Part shown: positions 54,895-64,000 of the stretch, piece by piece
Layout: each line of letters begins with the position of its first letter
Position numbering within the stretch: the first letter of the stretch is position 1
Assembly (NCBI RefSeq): GCF_947179515.1
Contig: NC_067495.1
Coordinates: forward strand, 67,629,411-67,693,410
DNA from: Apodemus sylvaticus
Taxonomy: Eukaryota > Chordata > Mammalia > Rodentia > Muridae
Length of the DNA stretch: 64,000 bases
Reading direction: 5' to 3'
Translations under genes and position numbers: made by a program
Notes under the pieces: generated by a model
What the model saw: only the letters and a program-made list of their open reading frames with translations
What the model was told of the DNA's origin: nothing
Database searches by the model: none

Positions 54895-55000
54895 TTTTGT
54901 TTTTGAGAGAGGGTCTCACTATGTAGCCCTGGGTGGCCTGGAACTTGTAGAAACCACCTGCTTCTGCTTCTGTAGTACCTGTATTAAGGTAGTCCTACCA
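54895..55000 (-). repeat. Old B1-like SINE, antisense
   Basis: tttttgagagagggtctcac, tatgtagccctgggtggcct and ctgcttctgcttctgtagta fit an antisense old B1. Confidence 0.6.
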
Positions 55001-55203
55001 CATATTTGGAGTTAGACTTGAATTTTACATCCTGACTCCAACACCTATTATTTTGGGAAAATCTGTTGTCTGAACTATAAAAGGACAGTAGTACCCTTTC
55101 CATAGAGAACTCATAAGTATTAAACAAAATGATTTACTTAATGTATTTAACAGACTTTAAGAAAACAATTTCAGTGAATATTCAGAATGGCTATTTTACA
55201 TTT

Positions 55204-55342
55204 TGTTTTTTTCAAGACAGGGTTTCTCTGTGTAGCCCTGGCTGTCCTGGAACTCACTCTGTAGACCAGGCTGGCCTCGAACTCAGAAATCTGTCTGCCT
55301 CTGCCTCCCAAGTGCTGGGATTAAAGGCACCACCACCACCTG
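55204..55342 (-). repeat. B1 SINE, antisense
   Basis: ttttttcaagacagggtttc, tgtgtagccctggctgtcct, gtagaccaggctggcctcga and tcccaagtgctgggattaaa: a well-conserved antisense B1. Confidence 0.92.
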
Positions 55343-55865
55343 TTTACTTTTAACAGCAGCAAAACTAGGAATATAGTAGTAGTATAGTGTGCCTATACTT
55401 TTCTGTGCCATAGCATGTAAACTTTCGCTCTGTTTTTTAGTTAACCTAATTGATTTAAATCTCACTTGTGATATTTAATAGACTTTTTATCACATGTCAA
55501 GAAAGTTGAAATGATATTGTCACTAAACAGATTTCTGGGAGTTACATGTGTGTGTATATTTCTTATGGAACTCATTGTATAAATTAATCAAAAATCTGTA
55601 ATATGACCACATATACAATAATTAAATAAATGTTAATACTGAGAAAATAATGAGTATTTTATTTCTCTAGTACCTTGACTCTACTAGAAATGTTAATACC
55701 AGTTATTGAGTGAGCTACAATTAGGATTTTGTTGTTATATGATAGTATACATAAAATTACAATGTATTCCACATAAAGTTAAAAGAGATGGTTTGGGCTA
55801 TCATTTTGTAAGGATTTCAGGATTATTCTTTGTCAGTGGACATGAAATTTAAGTGCTTTTTCCCC
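55343..55865. other. No recognised element
   Basis: AT-rich non-coding sequence. Confidence 0.35.
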
Positions 55866-56140
55866 CTCTTGACTTTTTTCTTAGTTTTTGAGATACAATG
55901 TCATTCTGAACCCTACACTGGCTTCAAACTCCTATGATCTTCCTACCATAGCTACCCAAATTCTAAGGTTACAGATGTGAGTTCCCACACTTGGTTGTAA
56001 ATCTTGTTTGGGTTTTGTTTTGTTTTTTTGTTTGTTTTGTTAACATAGGGTCTCATTCCAACACAGGCTTGCCTGGTAAGTACTTTGTAGCTGAGTGTAG
56101 CCTTAAATTTACAATAGTCCTCCTATATCAGCCTCTAAAT
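55866..56140 (-). repeat. Old B1-related SINE pieces, antisense
   Basis: agtttttgagatacaatgtc, cttcaaactcctatgatctt and aaggttacagatgtgagttc suggest an old antisense B1; a second weak piece follows at 56045-56140. Confidence 0.4.
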
Positions 56141-56374
56141 GTTCATTAAAAGTCATGTAATCCTTTGGATCTCTAATGTAGGGTTAAAGTTTGGATATGT
56201 ATTGAATTGTTTATTGTTTTTTATTCCCATTGAAACATTAATGGTCATATGAAGAGTATTGTTGATATTTCCATTTACAAATGAAAAAGAGGAACAAATA
56301 TTTGTAGAGGAATCTTTATCCAGCAACCTAGCTGCTCTGACAAGAGATCATATCCAAAGACTTTCTAGGTCTGT

Positions 56375-56870
56375 GTGATCTGGCTAGAATATAGACAAAC
56401 CTTTAATTCCTGGAGACAGAGGCAAACAGATATCTGAGTTCAAGGTGAGCATGGTATAGTTCAAGTTTCAGGTAAAGAAAAGTTTAGGTCCAGTTGTGGT
56501 GGTACATGCCAATAATTCTGGCACTCAGGAGACAGAGGCGTGCAGTTCTGGTCAGTTCTGTTTAGTCAGTGGTTCTGTTGAGTAAGTGATTTGAGAGGCA
56601 GAGGGGTGGAATTCATGGTAGTTCAGTTGGTGGAGTTCAGAGGCAGTTTTACACACAGGTTGCAGATAGAACAAACTAGACACAGGTGAAGACAGAAGGA
56701 GCCAAAGAATGGACAACAGATTTCTAGAGTTAGTTTGAGGCCAAACAGAACAATTCAGCCAGAAGCCAAGAGAAGGGAGTTTGAATCAGTATGGAGAGAA
56801 GTTTCAGCCAGAACAGCTGAGGTGAACCAGCCGGCCAGAATTCATGAAGAACTAGAAAAGGTAAGCTTGT
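56375..56870 (+). repeat. B1 fragments and an unnamed GA/CA-rich repeat
   Basis: Two plus-strand B1 starts (acctttaattcctggagaca at 56400; ggtggtacatgccaataatt at 56498) precede a 56540-56860 segment of dispersed-repeat look (ggtggagttcagaggcagtt) whose family I cannot name. Confidence 0.4.
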
Positions 56871-57970
56871 TCAGCAGTAAGCCTTTGAGATGACAATTAA
56901 CATCAGGCAAATAAAAGTTACGTTTACAAATATTAAGTAACTTATGCATATCAACATTATTTTCAATATTGATCCTGAAGCCCAATGTTAGGCTTCTAAT
57001 ACTATCAAATTTCCTATTCAATGTTGCTTTCAGACTCTTTAAGGTTTGATGTACTTTGTTGGGCACTTTACAAAATACTATTTTAATTTTCATAGCATCT
57101 ATAAGATATGAATTATGCTGTATTATAAACAAAACATGAAGCCTTAATAGTTCAAGTATTTAACACATGATTGCATAGCTATTAAATCAGAGGTGAACTA
57201 TGAACCTGTAATAATATACTAATTCAAGTCTAGTAAAACTCCCACACTTTTATGTTCAACTAATGAGAAGTGAGACAATTCAGTAGTTGTTTGTATGCTA
57301 TCATAATGTAATACAATCTGTTTAACTATACAGTTTGAAATGTGCCAACAATTAATTCTAGGTTTAAATATGACTTTATATTTCCTAGTTCATTTCTATG
57401 TAGTATAGAGGCTCAATATAGTTTGGAGTATGATACCTTCTGAAAATTTTTCTGGAATGAATCTTAAATATATTAAGGGGTGCTGTTGGTCTACAAATTA
57501 GTTTATTAGAGGTGGGAAAGTCTGTAATTCCTGTGCCAGGATTACTGAGATAGTAGGATCATTACAAGTTTGAGAATAGCTTAGTCTCCATTGCAGTTCT
57601 AGCTCTGCTGGGACTCTATTGTAAGTCACTGTCTCAAAAATAAATATAACTAATAATCCATATTTTTTAAGTTTTATTTTTGTTATGGGACTTTGGTAAG
57701 TAGGCCTTCAATTCATTTTGAAGGTCACTCTTGTGTCAAACTCATGGCAATCTTTCTGCCTCTTTTTTCTAATACTGGGATGACAGGTATAGGTCACCAA
57801 ACCTAATTGTAAATAACTCAACATTTTCCAGTGTTATTAAATTAGCTATGTGCACTATCTGCTGCCTGCTTAAAAATACCCATTAAGTAAAATGAATATA
57901 GATGTTAGTAGGATGGGGAGAAAGAGATGAGATATCTTCCATGGCCTTGAATTCTTAAATCACAAGAAGT
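56871..57970. other. No clear element
   Basis: AT-rich; 57520-57640 and 57690-57810 show weak B1-like traces. The minus open frame 56842-57132 has no recognisable domain. Confidence 0.3.
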
Positions 57971-57971
57971 C

Positions 57972-58150
57972 AGACTGAGGTTGTATCTCAGTTGGTAGAA
58001 TGATTGTGTAGTATCCATAGGACCTTAGGTTTAATTCCTAGTGTCATTAATACTAACCATGAGAGAAAAGCCTGAAGTTTAATGTCATCCTCAGCTACAT
58101 AACCAGTGAAAGTCAACATGAGAAAGACAATAATATGGCTATAAATAAAT
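57972..58150 (+). repeat. B4-type SINE (ID head plus B1-like tail)
   Basis: gaggttgtatctcagttggt, aggtttaattcctagtgtca give the tRNA-like head; tgtcatcctcagctacataa and an A-rich end give the B1-like part. Confidence 0.65.
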
Positions 58151-58559
58151 AAAAGTATTCAGAAAAGAATAAAAGCACATGAACACAAAAATATAAACTC
58201 TGCTAGCATGTTTGAATTTTGATCATCAATGTCTTTTAAATCAGTAGGATCTTTTTGTGCAATCTCCATAAATGCCAAAACAAATACTGTGCTCTGATGC
58301 ATATTTAATTGGACATGTATCCTGGCTTCCTTTAATCTACTTGAATCTCAGTTTTCTCAGCCAGTAATTTAATTTTGAAATGAAATTTTTAAGGTTAAAC
58401 AGTTATTAAAGTATGTACTAATTTTCTGGCGCTGTATTTTCTGATTGATGGAAATGTTCTACTTACAGACCGATCAGTTAAGAATTATAGCAAGAAAAAT
58501 GTATTCACACACTAATTGTGAGTTTCTGTAGTTATATTTGTTTTAGTATTGTATTAATT

Positions 58560-58960
58560 TATCATTCTATTTGCTGCAAAAACTACCATAACCAAAAACA
58601 ATTGAGGGAAGAAAGGGTTTATTTGTCTTACATGCTTAGATCACAGACCATCATAGTGAGAAGTTAGGGCAGGGACTCAGTACAGAATTCTGTAGGGAAA
58701 AACTGAAGTAGAGACCATGGATTCATATTGTTGCTGGTTTGCTAATATGCTTTCTGAGATAGTCCAGGACTATCAGCCCAAGGGTGACAACAGCCAGAGT
58801 AGACTGGGCCTTCTCACATCAGTCAACGTTCACTAAAATGTCTTTCAAACTTGGCTACAGGCATATTGGTAGAGACATTTTTTTCAATTGAGGTTACTAT
58901 TCCTAGATATGTGTTGTTTTGTGCCATGTTGACAAAAATCACCAAAACAATTGATACACC
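58560..58960 (-). repeat. Murine dispersed repeat, reverse copy
   Basis: gaagaaagggtttatttgtc, gaagtagagaccatggattc and tgtgccatgttgacaaaaat match the family at 26.86 kb in reverse. Confidence 0.65.
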
Positions 58961-59194
58961 ATGAACTTGACATACAAACACATCACTAATAAATTATAGC
59001 CTTTACATTATAATTTGTCCCCCAGAGCTCATATTGAAAACAATATCACAATATAAAATAGGATAAAAGTCCTATAGTTTAAAAATATTTATTACTTTAT
59101 TTTTTGCCTGGTCCTGAAAGCTGTTATTTTATTTTACTTTATTTTTATGAGTTGTTAATATTTTTATAATTTTTATAAATATTTTATTAGTTAT

Positions 59195-59895
59195 TTTTAT
59201 ACAGTCAATATTTTATTCCCCCAACCCCGCCAACCACTGTCTATACTCCGACTGTTCCACATCCCATACCTCCTACCTCCCCCCTGTCTCCACATGGATG
59301 TCCCTATCCTCCAACCCCACGTGACCTCTAAACTCCCTGGGGCCTCCAGTCTCTTGAGGGTTAGGTACATCATCTCTGAATGAACACAGACCCTGCAGTC
59401 ATCTGCTGTATATATGTTGGGGACCTCATATCAGCTGGTATATGCTGCCTGGTTGGTGGTCCAGTGCCTGAGAGATCTCAGGGGTCCAGATTCATTCAGC
59501 CTTCCCTAATTCAACAACAGTGGTCAGCTGCTTCTGTCCATTGGTTGGGTGCAAATATCTGCATCTGACTCTTTCAGCTGCTTGTTGAGTCTTCCAGAGT
59601 GTGGTCAAACTAGATCCCTTTTTGTGAGTGCGCCATAGCCTCAGTAATAGTGTCAGGCCTTGGGACCTTCACTTGAGCCAGATCCCACTTTGGGCCTGTC
59701 ACTGGAACTTCTTTTCCTCAGGCTCCTCTCCATTTCCATCCCTGCAGTTCTTTCAGACAGGAACAATTGTGGGTCAGAGTTATGACTGGGATGGCCCCCC
59801 TCTCCCTCATTTGATGCCCTGTCTTCCTACTGGAGGTGGGCTCTATACATTCCCTCTCCCTACTGCCAGGCATTTCATCTAAGGTCCCTCACTGA
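59195..59895 (-). mobile_element. L1 3' UTR, antisense
   Basis: Same text order as 50610-51382 (acctctaaactccctggggc, gaatgaacacagaccctgca, tcagtaatagtgtcaggcct, tactgccaggcatttcatct) and the same abrupt 5' boundary near the 'aaggtccctc' word. Confidence 0.8.
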
Positions 59896-60041
59896 AATTT
59901 ATTATTTTAAACCATGGCTCCTGGGAGTACATTATCTCTCCAACATGGGAAAATTACATGAGAACTCCTTCTTCCTTCTGAACCCACCCCATCCTGTTAC
60001 GTGCGTATATATGTGTGTCTATGTGTAATGTATATGTTTTT

Positions 60042-61312
60042 TTTTAATTTTTATTTAGTCTTTTTACACTCTAGATTTTATTCCCATCCTGGTCCACCCT
60101 CTTACTATTCCCCATCCTGTACCTCCTCCCCACCCCCTGTCTACAGGAGGATGTCCCCATCCCCCACCACACCAGAACTCTAAATTCCCTAAGGCCTCCA
60201 GGCTCTTGAGAGTTAGGTGCATCATCTCTGACTGAACCCAGACCTGGCAGTCCTCTGTTGTATATGTGTTGGGGGCTTCATATCAGCTGGTGTATGCTAC
60301 CTGGTTGGTGGTCCAGTGTCTGAAAGATCTCTGGGTTACAGGTTATTTGACACTGCTGGTCCTCCTACAAGGTTGCCCTCCTCCTCAACTTCTTCCAGCT
60401 TTACTTTAATTCAACCAAGGAGTCAGAGCTTCTGCCATTGGTTGGGTACAAACATCTGCATCTGGCTTTTTCAGCCTCTTGTTGGGTCTTTTGTAGGGCA
60501 GTTATAATAGATCCCTTTTTTTGTGAGCTATCCATAGCCTCAGTAATAGTGTCAGGCTTTGGGACCTCCCCTTGAGATGGATCCCACTTTGAGCCTGTAA
60601 CTGGATCTCCTTTTCCTCAGGCTGCTCTCCATTTCCATCTCTACAGTTCTTTCAGATAGGAACAATTATGGGTCAGGGTTTTGACTGTAGGATAGCAACC
60701 CCATCCCTCACTTGATAGCCTTTCGTTCAGATGGAGGTGGGGTCTACAAGTTCCCTCTCCCTACTGTAGGGCATTTCACCTAAGGTCCCTCCCTCCCTTT
60801 GAGTCCTGAGAGTCTCTCACTTCCCAGGTCTCTGGTACATTCTGGAGGCTCCCCCTACCTCCTACCTCCTGAGATTGCCTGTTTCCATTCTTTCTGCTGT
60901 CCCTCAGGGCTTCAGTGCTTTTCCCTGACCCAATACCAAATCATGTTCCCCTCTTCTCCCACCTGTCCCCTTTCCCACCCAGGTCCCTTCCTTCCCTTCC
61001 CACTTGTGATTGCTTTCTTTGCCCTCCCAACTGGAATTGAGGCGTCCTCACTTGGGCCCTTCAGCTTGTTGAACTTTCTGAGTTGTGTGAACTGTATCTT
61101 AAGTATTCTATATTTTGTTTTTGGCTAATATACACTTATTAGTGAGTACATACCTTTCATGGCCTTTTGGGTCTGAGTTACCTCACTCAGGATGATATTT
61201 TCAGTTCTATCCATTTTCCTGTAAAATCCAGATGTCCTTGTTTTTAAGAGCTGAGTAGTATTCCATTGTGTAAATGAACCACATTTTCTGTATCCATTTT
61301 TCTTTTGTGGGT
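60042..61312 (-). mobile_element. Longer L1 3' UTR plus ORF2 C-terminus, antisense
   Basis: Same subfamily as the two copies to the left, but extending past the shared boundary into ORF2. The minus frame around 61125-61322 includes ENIILSEVTQTQKA, the usual ORF2 tail. Truncated at about 61312 by the 5S copy. Confidence 0.8.
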
Positions 61313-61424
61313 CATCTGCCATACCACCCTGAATGCACCCAATCTCATCTGATTTCAGAAGCTAAGCAAGGTCAGGTCTGGTCAGTACTTGGATGGGAGA
61401 CCACATGGGAATATTTAGCACTTT
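61311..61424 (+). pseudogene. 5S rRNA pseudogene
   Basis: The stretch follows 5S rRNA over nearly its whole length (gccataccaccctgaatgca, tctgatttcagaagctaagc, agtacttggatgggagacca, catgggaata), with many C-to-T and G-to-A changes at former CpG sites. The last bases are replaced by an A-run (agcactttaaaaaag). The CpG decay and altered internal promoter argue against transcription. Confidence 0.92.
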
Positions 61425-61589
61425 AAAAAAGTCCATTTTCTTTAAAACATCCACCATCTGTTTAAAAGTCTTTCAACTTAAGATTCCTGTAAAATATAAA
61501 GGAACTTGGATACTTTCTTATACCAAGAGGGAAGAACCAGTCACAGTCAAATCTAAATAACAACAGCAAAAAAAACATTTTAGTGTAAT

Positions 61590-62247
61590 AAAAGGTCAAT
61601 GCTTGCCTTCTGGAACCCACTCATGATTTTCTGGGTTCCAACATGCCCAGTCAACTCCACTTCCAGTTCTGCCATCCACAATATTCAGCATGTCTCGTAG
61701 GCTCAGGCCAGCCCTATTCTTCAGCTGCTGCTGTCTGGCATTCATCTCATGGTCCTGGCATATCCAATATAATAAACATTCTGGGGTCTGGTTTAGAGCT
61801 TGGGATGTATCTTTACCTGTAGCCTCTCCTCTAATCCTGTTGCAACATGGTTCCAACCTTAAATTTCTTTTCATGACTCCTTCAGTTCTGGGGTATCCAC
61901 TGAACTTGTATCCTCATCAGGAGCCTCTCTTGACCTATCACAGTATCAAGCCTAGATGCACTCAGAGATCCCCTTCATGCTTTCAAAACTATCTGGTGAC
62001 AAATATGCATTTGCAAATTTAGCTGCCAGCATGAGCTGTACCTCTGATCCACTTTGAACTACAGCTTGTGTTTGCTTACGCTGAAATCCCAGAAGATTTC
62101 ATCTCAATGATGCTGGTCTCTTCTAAACCACAGTTAATTTCTCAGCTTTGCTAATAATTATCAATTGTCCCAGTAAAGCAAAGGTTTCACTTTAGTGGTG
62201 CTGGTTTCTCTTAAACCATACTTGAGTTTTCACCTCCAGCTAATTTG
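61590..62247 (-). repeat. Rodent dispersed repeat, left part, family not named
   Basis: Modules common in mouse are present: tgcaacatggttccaacctt, gtgacaaatatgcatttgca, gaaatcccagaagatttcat and tcccagtaaagcaaaggttt. Strand is a guess. It is interrupted by a URR1 copy and resumes after it. Confidence 0.45.
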
Positions 62248-62468
62248 CTGGTCCTCAACCTATAGGTCACAACCCCATTTATGGTTGAAAGTCCCTTTCA
62301 GAGAGTCGCCTAAGATCCTTGGAACACACAGATATTTACATTATGGTTTATCACAGTAGCAAAAGCACAGTTTTGAAGTAGCAATGAAAATAATTTTATG
62401 TTTGGGGTCACCACAACATGAGGAACTTTATTAAAGGGTTGTAGCCTTAAGAAGGTTGAGAATCAGAG
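62248..62468 (+). mobile_element. Near-complete URR1-type DNA transposon copy
   Basis: It opens with gctggtcctcaacctatagg and closes with aagaaggttgagaatcagag, complementary ends of the URR1 type. Internal words are tcgcctaagatccttggaac, cacagatatttacattatgg and ggggtcaccacaacatgagg. Confidence 0.85.
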
Positions 62469-62640
62469 CTAACTAGATACCATGTATTCTTAATTCAAAA
62501 TGTCAAGTAAATGACCCTAGCAGAGTGATTGCTTCCTTCTGAAACTTTATGAGCCAAGCCTCCATTGTCTGCATCATTTTCAGCATTTCAGTCTTTCAAG
62601 CAGTCCATTAAGTCCATTAAGATTGATTTTTAAAAAATGT
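62469..62640 (-). repeat. Right part of the repeat split by URR1
   Basis: gcttccttctgaaactttat then gagccaagcctccattgtct and a cattaag end continue the repeat seen at 61590-62247. Strand is a guess. Confidence 0.4.
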
Positions 62641-62849
62641 ACAGTGTATTGGAGAGTTGTAGGGAGAAATGAAAAGGAAAAATGATATAATGATTTAATG
62701 ATCTCAAAAAAAATTTTCAAGTAGTTTTTAGAAAGATTTATGCACTCAGTGGCTTTTCCAGTTTAAAATTCTGGGGACCTTCCATAATCCTATCAAACAA
62801 TATTATCATGTCTATTAAAGCAATGTCCCATGAACCAGGTAACAATTAA

Positions 62850-63238
62850 TATCTATCATAGTTTGGTCTCTATTTGTGTGATAAACACACTGACCCAAAG
62901 CAGCTTCCAGAGAAAGGGTTTATTTGACTTTAATTATGTGTCATAGTTTATTATTGAGGAAAGTCATGCAGAAACTTGAGGCAGAGACTGAAGCAGAGCC
63001 AGGAAAGGTCTCTACTTGCTGGCATGTTCTTTTTGCATCCTCTTACACTTCGGGAACACCTGCTCAGGGGTGCCATCAGCCATAGTGAGCTGGGCCCTCT
63101 AACATGAATCATTCATCAAGAAAATGTCCCACGGATTTGCCTAAAGGCAGTCTGTTAGGAGCATTTTCTCAATTGAAGTTCTTCCCAAACATGTCTAGGT
63201 TTATGTGAAGTTGACAGAAATCTACCAGGCAAGTCATG
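62850..63238 (-). repeat. Murine dispersed repeat, reverse copy
   Basis: agagaaagggtttatttgac, gagctgggccctctaacatg, attttctcaattgaagttct and atgtgaagttgacagaaatc match the family at 26.86 kb in reverse. Confidence 0.65.
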
Positions 63239-63970
63239 ATTATCTCTTCCTGTGAATTTTGTTTAGTCAGTAGCAATCGAGTATCATGACTAAGATGGAA
63301 AAGATTGATAGACACAACAAAATAGAATTATTTTTATTTTACAAAAATAATTGCAATAGTAGTATTCTATTCATATTTTGTGGCAACTAGAGTTGCTTGA
63401 GACTATTTTAAGTGGCAAGAAATTGTGATAACAGTTGCTACATAGAAAAATCAAATGATGTAAAAATTTTAAAGTTAAATAAAATAAAATAATCTACCTT
63501 CTATTAAAATGACAGAAAGGACAAGGATTATAAGCTATCAAACTATCTCTGTTCCAAGCAAGCTTTTCCCACCATGCTTGAGATTTTTACTGTAAAACTT
63601 CCATGTTACTGCCTGCTCCCATATATCTTACCTCCAAGAATGGCATTTGCTCCTTCAAAGGTTTAAGGTCATAAACAACAACAACAACAAAAAACAATTA
63701 AAATTGAATAATGCACATGACCTTCATTTTGAAGGAATAGAAGGAATGCCGTACTTCTTACAAAAATAACCCCAAATTTATAAAAATACATGTGCATTTA
63801 TTCTTCAGAAACTGATGTAAAGAAAAAAAACATGCTATTGAGATGCTTCATCAGGAAAATATGTTTGCCACCAAGCCTGGCCACCAGATTCAATTCCTAT
63901 AATGAATTTAGCTGGCTTTCTCAGGTTGTTCTCTGACATCCATATCATAACTATGATGTGGACATGCACA
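63239..63970. other. No clear element at right end
   Basis: AT-rich; a (CAA)n run at 63675-63690 and a SINE-like start near 63870-63930 are visible. A (CA)n begins at about 63977 and runs off the edge. Confidence 0.4.
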
Positions 63971-64000
63971 TGCACATACACACACACACATACACACACA

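Noticed and set aside
61311..61424. Active 5S rRNA gene
   Set aside because: Many transitions, including in the internal promoter, altered 3' end and an A-run. No T-run terminator directly after the gene.

Overview
The window is mammalian nuclear DNA from a murine rodent, most likely mouse X chromosome. The evidence is intron-split coding exons with GT-AG junctions, a CpG-island promoter, many B1, B3/B4 and ID-type SINEs, murine L1 tails, URR1-type DNA transposon copies and abundant (CA)n and (GATA)n microsatellites. Placement on X comes from recognising the gene (mouse Chmp1b2), not from the sequence.

Only one protein-coding gene is clearly supported. It lies on the minus strand and is the intron-containing CHMP1B-type ESCRT-III gene. 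Coding exons 1-5 lie at 38940-38955, 30985-31082, 1266-1412, 859-927 and 665-772. Together they encode residues 1-146 of an expected 199. The last coding exon, carrying the C-terminal MIT-interacting region, lies beyond the left edge. Intron 1 is about 7.9 kb, intron 2 about 29.6 kb, intron 3 is 338 bp and intron 4 is 86 bp. The promoter is a CpG island around 38.69-39.26 kb with an ETS-type and two YY1-like motifs. A plus-strand ATG followed at once by a strong splice donor (39177-39191) suggests a divergent transcript running right.

Intron 2 holds the most unusual element: a tandem array of about 10.2 kb (about 5.41-15.62 kb) built from GGCAGA hexamers and GAGGCAGA and GGGGCAGA octamers. 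It starts inside a B1 SINE. It has higher-order structure: a GATGAAGAGTCAG landmark occurs 17 times, and blocks are repeated at offsets of about 0.33, 1.0, 1.12, 2.1 and 8.3 kb. It also carries at least 15 blocks of four or five G4 tracts spaced by short loops, which are predicted G-quadruplex motifs. All long reading frames there are low-complexity artefacts. The rest of intron 2 is a nested graveyard of L1 pieces, a broken Rpl7a retrocopy (23122-23972), SINEs and microsatellites.

Right of the CpG island (39.3-64 kb) I see no coding exon. This part holds L1 3' fragments, mostly minus strand, SINEs, simple repeats and a 5S rRNA pseudogene (61311-61424). It is either intergenic or the intron of the divergent transcript. 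No CRISPR array, functional RNA gene, bacterial-type operon or intact retroelement ORF was found.
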